64,000 bases of DNA, taken from the NCBI RefSeq assembly GCF_030709675.1, contig NZ_JAUZQD010000011.1, forward strand, positions 1 to 64,000, in the 5' to 3' direction. This document shows, in pieces, positions 40,802-48,141 of the stretch. The notes below the pieces were generated by a model. It made no database searches, was not told the origin of the DNA, and worked only from the letters and a program-made list of their open reading frames with translations. The DNA is from Symbioplanes lichenis (GTDB lineage: Bacteria > Actinomycetota > Actinomycetes > Mycobacteriales > Micromonosporaceae). The position numbers and the translations under genes are program-made. The first letter of the stretch is position 1, and each line of letters opens with the position of its first letter.

Positions 40802-41704
40802 ATGAGCGAGTCTCCGGTCACGGCGCCCACCTGCTATCGGCACCCGGGCACGGAGACCTATGTCCGGTGTACGCGATGTGATCGCCCCATCTGCCCGGAA
40901 TGCATGAACGCCGCCTCGGTCGGCCACCAGTGCCCCGAGTGCGTCAACGAGGGCCGCCGCACGCAGCGCCCGGCCCGCACCGCCTTCGGTGGCAGCTCGG
41001 CCGGCCAGGCCGGAGTGGCCACCAAGACCCTCATCGGCCTCAACGTCGCCGTGATGATCCTCTCGATCCTCTCGTCGAGCGGCGGCAGCGCCATCGCCGG
41101 CGGCGGCTTCGGCGGTCTCTTCGGCAGCTCGACCCCGCTGCTCAACTGGGGCGCGGTCCTCAGCTACAGCAACTTCGGCGTCACCGGCATCGCGGGCAAC
41201 GACGAGTGGTACCGCCTGGTCACCGCCATGTTCCTGCACTACGGCGTCATCCACCTGGCCCTGAACATGTACGCCCTGTGGATCCTCGGCCGCGAGCTCG
41301 AACGCGCCCTGGGACCCCTGCGCTTCACCGGCCTCTACCTGCTCGCCGGCCTCGGCGGCAACGTGGCGGCCTACGTCTTCGCCGGCCCCGACGCCCGCAC
41401 GGCCGGCGCCTCCACCGCGGTCTTCGGCCTGATGGCGGCGATGCTGGTCCTGCTCAAGCGGCTCAACCTGAGCATCGCCCCGATCCTGCCGGTCATCGTC
41501 ATCAACGTCATCTTCACGCTGACCATCAGCGGCATCTCGATCCCGGGCCACCTCGGCGGCCTGGCCACCGGCTTCCTCGCAGCGGTGGTCCTGGCCTACG
41601 CCCCCCGCGACCGCCGCAACCTCGTCCAGGGCATCGGCCTCGCCGTGCTCTTCGTCCTCCTCCTCGCGATCGCCATCGCCCGCACGGTCTACCTGACGAC
41701 GTAA
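40802..41704 (+). CDS. rhomboid family intramembrane serine protease with zinc-finger N-terminus
   Basis: The product is a 300-residue protease that cuts transmembrane helices. The N-terminus is a B-box-like zinc finger (CYRHPGTETYVRCTRCDRPICPECM with further Cys in QCPEC; quoted in part), common in actinobacterial rhomboids. Six membrane helices follow. The catalytic serine is in AGASTAVFGLM and the histidine in PGHLGGLATGF; the structural HLALNMYALWILG loop is also present. The last nine codons are the first unit of a 30-bp tandem array that repeats the stop codon. Confidence 0.9.
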   Translation: MSESPVTAPTCYRHPGTETYVRCTRCDRPICPECMNAASVGHQCPECVNEGRRTQRPARTAFGGSSAGQAGVATKTLIGLNVAVMILSILSSSGGSAIAGGGFGGLFGSSTPLLNWGAVLSYSNFGVTGIAGNDEWYRLVTAMFLHYGVIHLALNMYALWILGRELERALGPLRFTGLYLLAGLGGNVAAYVFAGPDARTAGASTAVFGLMAAMLVLLKRLNLSIAPILPVIVINVIFTLTISGISIPGHLGGLATGFLAAVVLAYAPRDRRNLVQGIGLAVLFVLLLAIAIARTVYLTT

Positions 41705-41855
41705 GAAGCCCGCACGGTCTACCTGACGACGTAAGAAGCCTGCACGGTCTACCTGACGACGTAAGAAGCCCGCACGGTCTACCTGACGATAAGAAGCCCG
41801 CACGGTCGATCTCACGACGTACGAAGCCCGCATGATCTATCGCACGACGTAGCGC
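41681..41855. repeat. 30-bp tandem array spanning two convergent gene ends
   Basis: Units of CGCACGGTCTACCTGACGAC plus GTAAGAAGCC run at 41681, 41711, 41741, 41771 (three bases short), 41799 and 41829. The first is the coding end of the rhomboid gene, and the first four keep a TAA. The last, most diverged unit is the coding end of the minus-strand PH-domain gene. The array thus bridges both stop codons. Confidence 0.92.
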
Positions 41856-42256
41856 AGCTCGTTGAGGGCCTTCGCCACCTCTTCCGGATCCGCGCCGAGC
41901 TCGTGGATGTTGAAGAGGTGCAGGCTCTCGCCGGCGTCGATCTCGAGGAGTTCGCTGCGGATGCCGCGGCGGTTGCGGCGGTCGACGCGGATGCGTTCGA
42001 TGGTGGGCCAGGGCAGGTGGCGGCGGGCGGCGTAGCCGGTGACCACGGTGATGCCGGTCTCGTCGGCGGTGAGGCGGACCGGGCGGATCAGGTCGCGCAG
42101 GGCCCACAGGGTCAGGCCGGCCGCGGTGGCCAGGGCCAGCACCCATTGGATCGGGTCGTCGCCGCCGAAGGCCACCACCAGGATCACGAGGGCGACCGCG
42201 CCGAGCAGCTTCGTGACCGGGAGGACGGGCTTTACCCGCCACTGGAGAGGCGCCAT
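41837..42256 (-). CDS. PH domain-containing membrane protein
   Basis: The product has 139 residues with two membrane helices (about 12-30 and 35-55), then a bacterial PH-like domain: RLTADETGITVVTGYAARRHLPWPTIERIRVD is the core (quoted in part: GITVVTGYAARRHLPWPTIE), ending in NIHELGADPEEVAKALNEL. Such actinobacterial proteins are common; the function is unknown. ATG 42256 is followed at once by a basic start (MAPLQWRVKPVL). Its last codons fall in the 30-bp array shared with the rhomboid gene. It is divergent from the thiolase. Confidence 0.7.
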   Translation of the reverse strand: MAPLQWRVKPVLPVTKLLGAVALVILVVAFGGDDPIQWVLALATAAGLTLWALRDLIRPVRLTADETGITVVTGYAARRHLPWPTIERIRVDRRNRRGIRSELLEIDAGESLHLFNIHELGADPEEVAKALNELRYVVR

Positions 42257-42286
42257 GGTCCCCACTATGGCAGTACCGTCGACGGT

Positions 42287-43411
42287 ATGCGTGATGCGGT
42301 GATCGTGGGGGCGGTGCGGACTCCGGTCGGGCGGCGGAAGGGCGGCCTGGCGGGCGTTCACCCGGTGGAGCTGTCGGCGACGGTGCTGCGGGAGCTGGCG
42401 GCGCGGACCGGTCTGGATCCGGCTGATGTCGAGGACGTGCTCTGGGGGTGCGTCTCGCAGGTCGGCGAGCAGTCGTGGAACATCGGCCGCAACGCGGTGC
42501 TGGCTGCCGGCTGGCCCGAGCAGGTGCCCGGCACGACGATGGACCGGCAGTGCGGCTCGAGTCAGCAAGCCCTGCACGTGGCGGCGGCGACGGTGATCTC
42601 CGGGCAGGCCGATCTGGTGGTCGCGGGTGGCGTCGAGTCGATGAGCCGGGTGCCGATGGGGTCGAGCAACGCGGGCGCGGACCCCTACGGCCCGTCGATC
42701 CAGGCGCGCTACGGCACGGACTCGTTCAACCAGGGCGTCGGCGCGGAGATGATCGCCGCGCGCTGGGGGTTCGGCCGGGCCCAGCTCGACGAGTACGCCC
42801 TCGAGAGTCACGCCGCCGCCGCAAAAGCCCAACAGGCGTTCGCGGCCGAGATCGTGCCCGTGGCGGGAATCAGTGCAGACGAGGGTATCCGCCGCGACAC
42901 GTCGCTGGAGAAGCTCGGCCAGCTGAAGACGCCCTTCAAAGCGGACGGGGTCGTCACGGCCGGCTCGGCCTCGCAGATCTCCGACGGCGCCGCCGCCCTG
43001 GCCGTCACCACGTCCGACTGGGCCAAGGCGCACGGGCTGACGCCGCTGGCCCGCGTGCACACCGCCGTCGTCGCGGCCGACGATCCGGTGATCATGCTGA
43101 CCGCTCCGATCCCGGCGACGGCCAAGGCGCTCAAGCGTTCCGGGCTCAGCCTCGACGACATCGGCGTCTACGAGGTCAACGAGGCCTTCGCGCCCGTCCC
43201 GCTGGCGTGGCTGGCCGAGACGGGCGCCGACCCGGAAAGGCTGAATCCGCGCGGCGGAGCGATCGCCCTGGGTCACCCGCTCGGGGCGTCCGGCGCGCGG
43301 ATCATGACGACGATGCTGCACCACATGAGACAGTCCGGCATCACATACGGCCTGCAAACCATGTGTGAAGGCGGCGGCATGGCCAACGCGACCATCCTCG
43401 AGCTCTTGTAA
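42287..43411 (+). CDS. acetyl-CoA C-acyltransferase (thiolase)
   Basis: The product condenses or cleaves acyl-CoA chains. It has 374 residues, slightly shorter than the usual 390. The active-site cysteine is in TMDRQCGSSQQA (about C89), the histidine in GGAIALGHPLGASGARI and the second cysteine in QTMCEGGGMAN. SMSRVPMGS and EVNEAFAPV are also diagnostic. No hydratase or dehydrogenase of beta-oxidation is adjacent, so its pathway (degradation, acetoacetyl-CoA or polyhydroxyalkanoate) is open. ATG 42287 begins the family N-terminus MRDAVIVGAVRTPVG. It is divergent from the PH-domain gene with 30 bases between starts. Confidence 0.92.
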   Translation: MRDAVIVGAVRTPVGRRKGGLAGVHPVELSATVLRELAARTGLDPADVEDVLWGCVSQVGEQSWNIGRNAVLAAGWPEQVPGTTMDRQCGSSQQALHVAAATVISGQADLVVAGGVESMSRVPMGSSNAGADPYGPSIQARYGTDSFNQGVGAEMIAARWGFGRAQLDEYALESHAAAAKAQQAFAAEIVPVAGISADEGIRRDTSLEKLGQLKTPFKADGVVTAGSASQISDGAAALAVTTSDWAKAHGLTPLARVHTAVVAADDPVIMLTAPIPATAKALKRSGLSLDDIGVYEVNEAFAPVPLAWLAETGADPERLNPRGGAIALGHPLGASGARIMTTMLHHMRQSGITYGLQTMCEGGGMANATILELL

Positions 43412-43469
43412 TTCAAGTTTCATCTAGGTGGGGCCGCCTCTTCCCAAGTGAACCCCCGTTAAACGCGGC

Positions 43470-43910
43470 ATGGACGTGTTCTCCCGTACGTTCCTCCCCG
43501 CCGCCGCCGAAGCCGGTGTGGCCATTCCCACCGTCAGCCGGCATCTGCCGGTCTTCCGCCGCTGCGTCGAGCCGGACGACACCACCGTGCTGGTGACCCG
43601 CTGCGCGAACCCCGACCGCCCCTTCGCCGGCGACTTCATCCTGCTGCTGACCCCGAGGCGCCTGGTCGTCACGCACGAGACCCGCATGCTGCGCCGCCTG
43701 CGCCTGCACCTCAACGCCCACCTGCGCCACCTGAGCGACGTCACGTGGAGCCCCGACTCCCGGCAGACCGCGCTCGAGGTCGCGGCCACGGCGATCGACG
43801 GGGTGCGGGAGCGCTTCCGCGTCCGGGTGCCCGAGCCCGACCGCGTCTGGCACTTCGACGCGTTGTTCAAGCAGGTCTTCCACGAGCGCCCCAAGGCCCT
43901 GACGATCTAG
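43470..43910 (+). CDS. hypothetical protein, 146 aa
   Basis: I do not recognise this protein. It is soluble, with an N-terminal helix, two cysteines (RRCVEPDD, VTRCANPD), then FILLLTPRRLVVTHETRMLRRLRLHL, which could be the strand-turn-strand of a PH-like (bPH) fold, and a C-terminal helix with tryptophans. An open frame, typical codon use and start spacing support it as a gene. It converges on the transketolase gene with a four-base overlap of stop regions. It may share a promoter region with the thiolase gene, which ends 58 bases upstream. Confidence 0.6.
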   Translation: MDVFSRTFLPAAAEAGVAIPTVSRHLPVFRRCVEPDDTTVLVTRCANPDRPFAGDFILLLTPRRLVVTHETRMLRRLRLHLNAHLRHLSDVTWSPDSRQTALEVAATAIDGVRERFRVRVPEPDRVWHFDALFKQVFHERPKALTI

Positions 43911-44782
43911 AGAAACTCCTCGATCGACCGCCGCAGCCCCATGGCGTCGAGGCCGTGGTGCGCGGCGTGGTCGGCCGGCGTTCCGTAGGCGCGATGCTCG
44001 GTGCGGCCCACCCCGAGGTGCAGGGACCGATGCGGTACGTGCGCCAGCGCCGAGGCGATCACCCGGCTGGACGTCCCGGCGAGGTACGGCTCCGCCACGA
44101 TCACCTCGGTCGGACGCAGGGCGACCAGGCCCTGGGTGTCGAGGGGCCGGGGCGTGTTCGTGTAAGCCACCGTGACGTCGAGGCCCCATGTCGCCGCGAG
44201 CACGGGGTCGAGCATCGGCCCGACGGCGAGGACGACGGCCCCGGACGTGCCGCGGCGGATGACTTTGAGGTCCGTACCGAGGCTGGCCTTGGCATTGTGA
44301 ATGGCGGACAGCCGTACGTACACCCGGTCGTCGTGCCGGGCCGCCGCGCGCAGCATCTCGGCGGCCTCGTCCGGGTGCCCCGGCACGTGCACAGTCCAGC
44401 CGTCGAGCGTGTCGAGCAGCGCGACGTCGCCCGGGGACTGGTGCGTGTATCCCTCGGCCGAGGCGTCGTACGAGCCGCCGATCGTGACGATGACGGCGCC
44501 GGCGTCCTGGTGGCCGAGGTCGAGCTTGAGCTGCTCGTACGCGCGGTCGACGGCGAAGGGTGCGTACGAGTGCACGAAAGGCCGCAGCCCGGTGAGCGCG
44601 AGCCCGCCCGCCACCCCGGTCATCAGCTGCTCGCGGATGCCGACGTTGAGCACCCGGTCGGGATGCCGGCGCCGGGCCGGCTCGAACGCGTCGGCGGAGA
44701 TGTCGGCCAGCACGAGCGCGGTGCGCGGATCCTCGGCCAGCAGGGCGGTGGTTGTGGCGACAAAGGTCTCCCGCATGGTCAT
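43907..44782 (-). CDS. transketolase C-terminal subunit (split transketolase)
   Basis: The product has 291 residues and contains the pyrimidine-binding domain (VLADISADAF, LNVGIREQLMTGVAGGLAL with the conserved glutamate, HSYAPFAVDRAYEQLK, GSYDASAEGYTHQSPGDVAL) and the C-terminal domain (AVVLAVGPML, VIVAEPYLAG). It makes an active heteromer with the TPP-domain protein encoded upstream. Split transketolases are known in several bacteria, some for unusual sugars. The ATGA overlap with the partner fixes stoichiometry. The pair lies under a SoxR-type promoter, which suggests a redox-stress or secondary-metabolism role. Confidence 0.85.
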   Translation of the reverse strand: MTMRETFVATTTALLAEDPRTALVLADISADAFEPARRRHPDRVLNVGIREQLMTGVAGGLALTGLRPFVHSYAPFAVDRAYEQLKLDLGHQDAGAVIVTIGGSYDASAEGYTHQSPGDVALLDTLDGWTVHVPGHPDEAAEMLRAAARHDDRVYVRLSAIHNAKASLGTDLKVIRRGTSGAVVLAVGPMLDPVLAATWGLDVTVAYTNTPRPLDTQGLVALRPTEVIVAEPYLAGTSSRVIASALAHVPHRSLHLGVGRTEHRAYGTPADHAAHHGLDAMGLRRSIEEFL

Positions 44783-45447
44783 TGTCCCTTCGGCTCGACG
44801 TGGGCGATGACGACGCGCGGACGGTCCGGGCGTTCGCCGAGGGCGGCGGCGATCTCGTCATGATCGTGTCCGTCCACCGAGGAGACCTGCCAGCCCGGGA
44901 ACCGTACGCCGATCCCGCCCGGCCACCCGTGCGTCGCCGACTGGTTATCGATCACGATCGCCGTCACCGGCAGCCTGATCGCGGCCAGATAGGCGATCGC
45001 CTCGTGGTTGCTGCCCTCGTCGAGCTCGGCGTCACCGAGCAGGACGAAGGTGCGCGTGGTCGCGTACCCCTGGGCGCGCAGGCCGAGTGCCATGCCGGCG
45101 GCGAGCCCGAGACCGTGTCCCAGCGAGCCGGTCCCGATCTCGACGCCCGGCACCAGCACCCGGTCGGGATGGTGGCCCAGCGGACTGCCGCGGCCGCCGA
45201 TGTCGTCGAGCCACTCGGCGGGGAAGTAGCCCTGGGCGGCCAGCACGGCGTAGTAGGCGGCCGGCCCGTGCCCCTTCGACAGCAGGAACCTGTCCCGGTC
45301 GGGCGCATCCGCGGTCTCGGGCGAGATGTGCAACACGCGGTCGTAGAGGACCTGCAGCACGTCGAGCGTCGAGTACGCACTGGGCGCGTGCTTGCGGTCC
45401 GCGGTGATCCGGGCCATCACGTCTGGTCGTGCTTGCGCTACCGTCAT
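44779..45447 (-). CDS. transketolase N-terminal (TPP-binding) subunit
   Basis: The product has 222 residues. FLLSKGHGPAAYYAVLAAQG and GTGSLGHGLGLAAGMALGL are the conserved histidine/glycine loops of transketolase domain 1. LLGDAELDEGSNHEAIAYLA with the later VIDNQSATHG forms the diphosphate/Mg2+ motif. With its partner it gives about 510 residues, shorter than a fused transketolase (about 650), as in split forms. ATG 45447 is followed by MTVAQARPDV; an in-frame upstream start adds five residues. The mRNA is nearly leaderless, beginning close to the SoxR-type promoter described separately. Confidence 0.85.
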   Translation of the reverse strand: MTVAQARPDVMARITADRKHAPSAYSTLDVLQVLYDRVLHISPETADAPDRDRFLLSKGHGPAAYYAVLAAQGYFPAEWLDDIGGRGSPLGHHPDRVLVPGVEIGTGSLGHGLGLAAGMALGLRAQGYATTRTFVLLGDAELDEGSNHEAIAYLAAIRLPVTAIVIDNQSATHGWPGGIGVRFPGWQVSSVDGHDHDEIAAALGERPDRPRVVIAHVEPKGQ

Positions 45448-45453
45448 AGGCTC

Positions 45454-45484
45454 ACACTGCAAGTTGAAGTGAACTTCAGCTCAA
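45454..45484 (-). promoter_or_regulatory. SoxR-type promoter/operator, transketolase operon
   Basis: On the minus strand TTGAGC (45484-45479) and CAGTGT (45459-45454) are separated by 19 bases, the long spacer characteristic of promoters activated by MerR-family proteins. Inside the spacer is the dyad TGAAGT-ga-ACTTCA (45465-45478). The divergent soxR gene starts 16 bases away. The -10 match is weak. Operator assignment is inferred from the geometry and from the neighbouring regulator. Confidence 0.6.
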
Positions 45485-45493
45485 GGGGAGCCC

Positions 45494-45934
45494 GTGGACC
45501 TCCTGACGATCGGCGACATGGCGGCCCGCAGCGGTGTGGCCCAGTCGGCCCTGCGCTTCTACGAGCGCGAGGGGCTCATCAGCTCGACCCGCACGGGCGG
45601 CAACCAGCGCCGTTACGAGCGCCACGAACTGCGCCGGATCGCCTTCATCCGCATCGCCCAGCAGGTCGGCGTCTCGCTCGACGAGATCCGCGAGGCGCTC
45701 GCCGAGCTGCCCGACAAGCGCACCCCGACGCGCGCCGACTGGGCCCGGCTGTCGGCGCGCTGGCAGCGCAAGCTCGAGGACCGGATCGCGATGATGGAAC
45801 GCCTTCGCGACCAGCTCACGGGCTGCATCGGCTGCGGCTGTCTCTCGCTGCAGCGGTGCACGCTGGTGAACCCGTCGGACACGCTGGCCGCGAAGGGGCC
45901 GGGGCCGCAGCGGATCCTGCACGCCCCGGAGTGA
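45494..45934 (+). CDS. soxR: redox-sensitive MerR-family activator SoxR (first copy)
   Basis: The product has 146 residues. A MerR winged helix (TIGDMAARSGVAQSALRFYEREGL, in part AARSGVAQSALRFYE) is followed by NQRRYERHELRRIAFIRIAQ, a dimerisation helix, and the [2Fe-2S] loop CIGCGCLSLQRC, which matches SoxR spacing C-x2-C-x-C-x5-C. In Actinobacteria SoxR responds to redox-active metabolites and activates oxidoreductase genes directly, without SoxS. The GTG has AAGGGGAG upstream. It faces the split-transketolase operon, whose promoter bears a dyad in a 19-base spacer. A paralogue lies 2.2 kb downstream. Confidence 0.92.
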   Translation: MDLLTIGDMAARSGVAQSALRFYEREGLISSTRTGGNQRRYERHELRRIAFIRIAQQVGVSLDEIREALAELPDKRTPTRADWARLSARWQRKLEDRIAMMERLRDQLTGCIGCGCLSLQRCTLVNPSDTLAAKGPGPQRILHAPE

Positions 45935-45940
45935 CGCCGA

Positions 45941-46366
45941 TCAGTACTCCGGGCAGATGTACTTGCGGACTGCCTTGAGGATCGCCTTGGCCTTCGTCTT
46001 GCCGAAGCCCTTGGGGTGCCCCGCGGAGGTGAAGCGCTGGTTCGTGGTGCTGACCAGCGACGCCTGGTTGTCGGGGAACTCCTTCACGCTGCCGCACTGG
46101 TCGAGGCCGCGGTCGACGACCTTCTGCTCGCCGTCCTCGACGATCTCCGGGTCGATCTTCTTCAGCGCGGCGACGTACTTCTCGGCGGTCTTGTCGTCCG
46201 GGGCGGGCAGCACGTCCTCGTCCGCCTTCTTCGCGGCGGCGGAGGTCGGCGCGGCCGCGGCCGGTGCATCGACCGCCGCCTTCTCCGTCGCCGGCTCGGC
46301 GCTGTTGCCGCACGCGGCCAGCACAATCGATGCGGCCACCAGCACCATGACGCGACGAGCCCTCAC
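45941..46366 (-). CDS. secreted lipoprotein of unknown function
   Basis: The product has 141 residues. A lipoprotein signal VMVLVAASIVLAACGNS puts the lipidated cysteine at about residue 19 in lipobox LAAC. An Ala/Glu-rich linker follows, then a small domain (about 60-141) with cysteines in DQCGSVKEF and the terminal YICPEY, probably one disulfide. GHPKGFGKTKAKAILKAV is a basic helix. The GTG at 46366 has AGGAGG five bases upstream. It converges on soxR with six bases between stops. I do not recognise the domain. Confidence 0.7.
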   Translation of the reverse strand: MRARRVMVLVAASIVLAACGNSAEPATEKAAVDAPAAAAPTSAAAKKADEDVLPAPDDKTAEKYVAALKKIDPEIVEDGEQKVVDRGLDQCGSVKEFPDNQASLVSTTNQRFTSAGHPKGFGKTKAKAILKAVRKYICPEY

Positions 46367-46483
46367 GCATACCTCCTGAGTCCAACTTGGAGTAACCCGG
46401 AGGGCACGGTACGGGGTCACGGGCCCGACGAAAACCCCCTGACCGGTCGGGGACCGAATTTTGCAGGTCAACGCCGATCTATC

Positions 46484-47113
46484 TCATGTCCCCAGGCTCG
46501 CGTGCAGCAGGTAACGCGTCACACTCACCGGCCGAACGCCCGGCATGGTGTGCACGCGGTCCCACAACGGGCCCAGCGAGACGGATTCGCCTTGCGTCGC
46601 AGCGAGGGCCCGGCGGTGCGCCTCCGGGCTCTCCCACTCGGCGTAGTTCAGCACGCGGCTGCCGTCCGTACTGATGTGGAAGAAGGCCCCGAGACCACCC
46701 GGCGGCAGGTCGGTGCCTCCGGCCAAGGCCGCGAAGACGGCGTCGATCCAGGTGCGCGCCCGGCCGGCGTCCGTGGTGTCGGCCCGGATGAAGACCACCG
46801 CGCCCGGCTCGACCGGCCCGGGCGTGGTCCCGCGATGCAGCCGGTAGACGGCCCGGTCGTGACTCTCCGCCCCGGCGATCGTCAGGTCCGGCAGTGTCGG
46901 CTCGACACTCCACTGTGCATAGTCGCGGACCTTCTCTCCGTCGGCGTCGACGAAGACCGACCAGGTCAGCAGCCCCTCCGGCCACGGTTCGCGCCGGCGG
47001 GCGGCGAGCAGCTCCGCCGCGACGGCCTCCTTCTCCGGGCCATGCCACTCCCCGGTCACGGCAAAGGCCGCCCGGCCGAGCGCGGGATATCGGTCACGCT
47101 TCTGCATGGTCAT
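46484..47113 (-). CDS. two-domain antibiotic biosynthesis monooxygenase-like protein
   Basis: The product has 209 residues made of two ferredoxin-like dimeric alpha/beta-barrel modules. LLTWSVFVDADGEKVRDYAQWSV and AFFHISTDGSRVLNYAEWESPEAH (quoted in part: VLNYAEWESPEAH) are the repeated strand-and-tryptophan motif of the ABM superfamily. Such proteins oxidise aromatic polyketides or quinones without cofactor, or act as binding proteins. ATG 47113 overlaps the FMN reductase stop (ATGA) and has GAGGAGA. Co-expression with an FMN reductase under SoxR control matches the set of genes activated by SoxR in Streptomyces. Confidence 0.78.
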   Translation of the reverse strand: MTMQKRDRYPALGRAAFAVTGEWHGPEKEAVAAELLAARRREPWPEGLLTWSVFVDADGEKVRDYAQWSVEPTLPDLTIAGAESHDRAVYRLHRGTTPGPVEPGAVVFIRADTTDAGRARTWIDAVFAALAGGTDLPPGGLGAFFHISTDGSRVLNYAEWESPEAHRRALAATQGESVSLGPLWDRVHTMPGVRPVSVTRYLLHASLGT

Positions 47114-47649
47114 TCTCCTCGCGATCCCGGGTACGGCCGAAGCGCCCGGGCCTCCCGCAACGTCACGCCCCACCACGCCAGCCCGTCGAGCATCCGGTGC
47201 ACGGCGACCGTGCTCGCGGGGTCGACAGGCCGCCCGTCCGGCCCGAAACAGTGCCGTGCGCCGTGGAAGCTGACCGTGTCGCGGATCGTGTGCGCGTGCA
47301 GCTCCGCGAAGACGGGCCGCAGATGCTCCACCGCGCGGAGCCCGCCCGACAATCCCCCGTACGAGACGAAGCCCACCGGCTTGGCCTGCCACTCCGCCCG
47401 ATGATCGTCGACCAGGGCCTTGAGCGGCGCGGGATAGCTGTGGTTGTACTCGGGCGTGACGACGGCGAACGCGTCCGCGAGGTCCAGTTGCTTGGTGACG
47501 GAGCCGGGGCCGATCGGGTCGACGAGGTCCGCGTCCAGGTCCGGTCGCTGGGTGATCTCGTCGGCCAGCCAGCCGGCGACGGTGGGCCCGAAGCGCCCTT
47601 CCCGGGTGCTGCCCACGATGACGGCGATGCGGAGAGGCGAGGTCTGCAT
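47110..47649 (-). CDS. NADPH-dependent FMN reductase / quinone reductase
   Basis: The product is a 179-residue flavodoxin-like enzyme. RIAVIVGSTREGRFGPTVAGW is the phosphate-binding start (GSTREGRFG at about 9-17), and VTPEYNHSYPAPLKALVD is the flavin-binding PEYN-S-P-LKN-type motif. VGFVSYGGLSGGLRAVEHLR follows. Members reduce FMN, quinones or azo dyes. ATG 47649 begins the fold and is nearly at the transcription start predicted from the SoxR-type promoter. It forms a coupled operon with the monooxygenase-like gene and is divergent from the second soxR. Confidence 0.88.
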   Translation of the reverse strand: MQTSPLRIAVIVGSTREGRFGPTVAGWLADEITQRPDLDADLVDPIGPGSVTKQLDLADAFAVVTPEYNHSYPAPLKALVDDHRAEWQAKPVGFVSYGGLSGGLRAVEHLRPVFAELHAHTIRDTVSFHGARHCFGPDGRPVDPASTVAVHRMLDGLAWWGVTLREARALRPYPGSRGE

Positions 47650-47656
47650 GCCCCGG

Positions 47657-47687
47657 ACGCTAGAACCCCAACTAATGTTGAGGTCAA
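47657..47687 (-). promoter_or_regulatory. SoxR-type promoter/operator, FMN reductase operon
   Basis: On the minus strand TTGACC (47687-47682) and TAGCGT (47662-47657) are 19 bases apart. The operator CCCCAACTAATGTTGAGG (47666-47683) overlaps the spacer and resembles the known sox box CCTCAAGTTAACTTGAGG, keeping the TTGAGG half almost exactly. Both promoter hexamers are good. The FMN reductase ATG is eight bases past the -10, so the mRNA is leaderless. This is the stronger of the two SoxR sites. Confidence 0.75.
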
Positions 47688-47707
47688 GCACGGGGAGGGG
47701 CGGCGTC

Positions 47708-48139
47708 ATGGAACTCACGGTGGGCCAGCTGGCCGAACGCAGCGGCGTGGCCGTGTCGGCCCTGCACTTCTTCGAGCGCCAGGGGCTCCTGACCAGCACC
47801 CGCACCGCGGGCAACCAGCGCCGCTACCGCCGCGACGCCCTGCGCCGGGTCGCCTTCATCCGCATCGCCCAGCGCGTCGGCATCCCCCTCAAGGAGGTCG
47901 CCGCGATCCTCGCCCTCCTCCCGGACAACCGCACCCCGACCCGCGAGGACTGGGCGCGCGTGTCCGCCTGCTGGCAGGACGAGCTCGACCGCCGCATGCG
48001 CCACCTGCAGCAACTGCGCGACGACTTCACGGCCTGCGTGGGGTGCGGCTGCATGTCGCTGGCCGCCTGCCCCCTCGTCAACCCGGGCGACAAGCTGGGC
48101 AACGAGGGCGCCGGCCCCCGCCGCCTCCTCACCAGCTGA
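47708..48139 (+). CDS. soxR: redox-sensitive MerR-family activator SoxR (second copy)
   Basis: The product has 143 residues. Winged helix LTVGQLAERSGVAVSALHFF, then NQRRYRRDALRRVAFIRIAQ, and the iron-sulfur loop CVGCGCMSLAACPL, with SoxR cysteine spacing C-x2-C-x-C-x5-C. It is clearly a paralogue of the first SoxR but differs through the helix and C-terminus (FF for FY, AAC for QRC). ATG 47708 has GGGGAGGGG upstream. The gene faces the FMN reductase operon across a sox-box-like operator and converges with the quinone oxidoreductase gene three bases beyond its stop. Confidence 0.9.
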   Translation: MELTVGQLAERSGVAVSALHFFERQGLLTSTRTAGNQRRYRRDALRRVAFIRIAQRVGIPLKEVAAILALLPDNRTPTREDWARVSACWQDELDRRMRHLQQLRDDFTACVGCGCMSLAACPLVNPGDKLGNEGAGPRRLLTS

Positions 48140-48141
48140 CG

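Noticed and set aside
41681..41855. Regular 30-bp repeats as a CRISPR array
   Set aside because: The units are directly adjacent with no spacers, the first lies in coding sequence, and no cas genes exist in the window. The same holds for 1-93 and 39013-39115.
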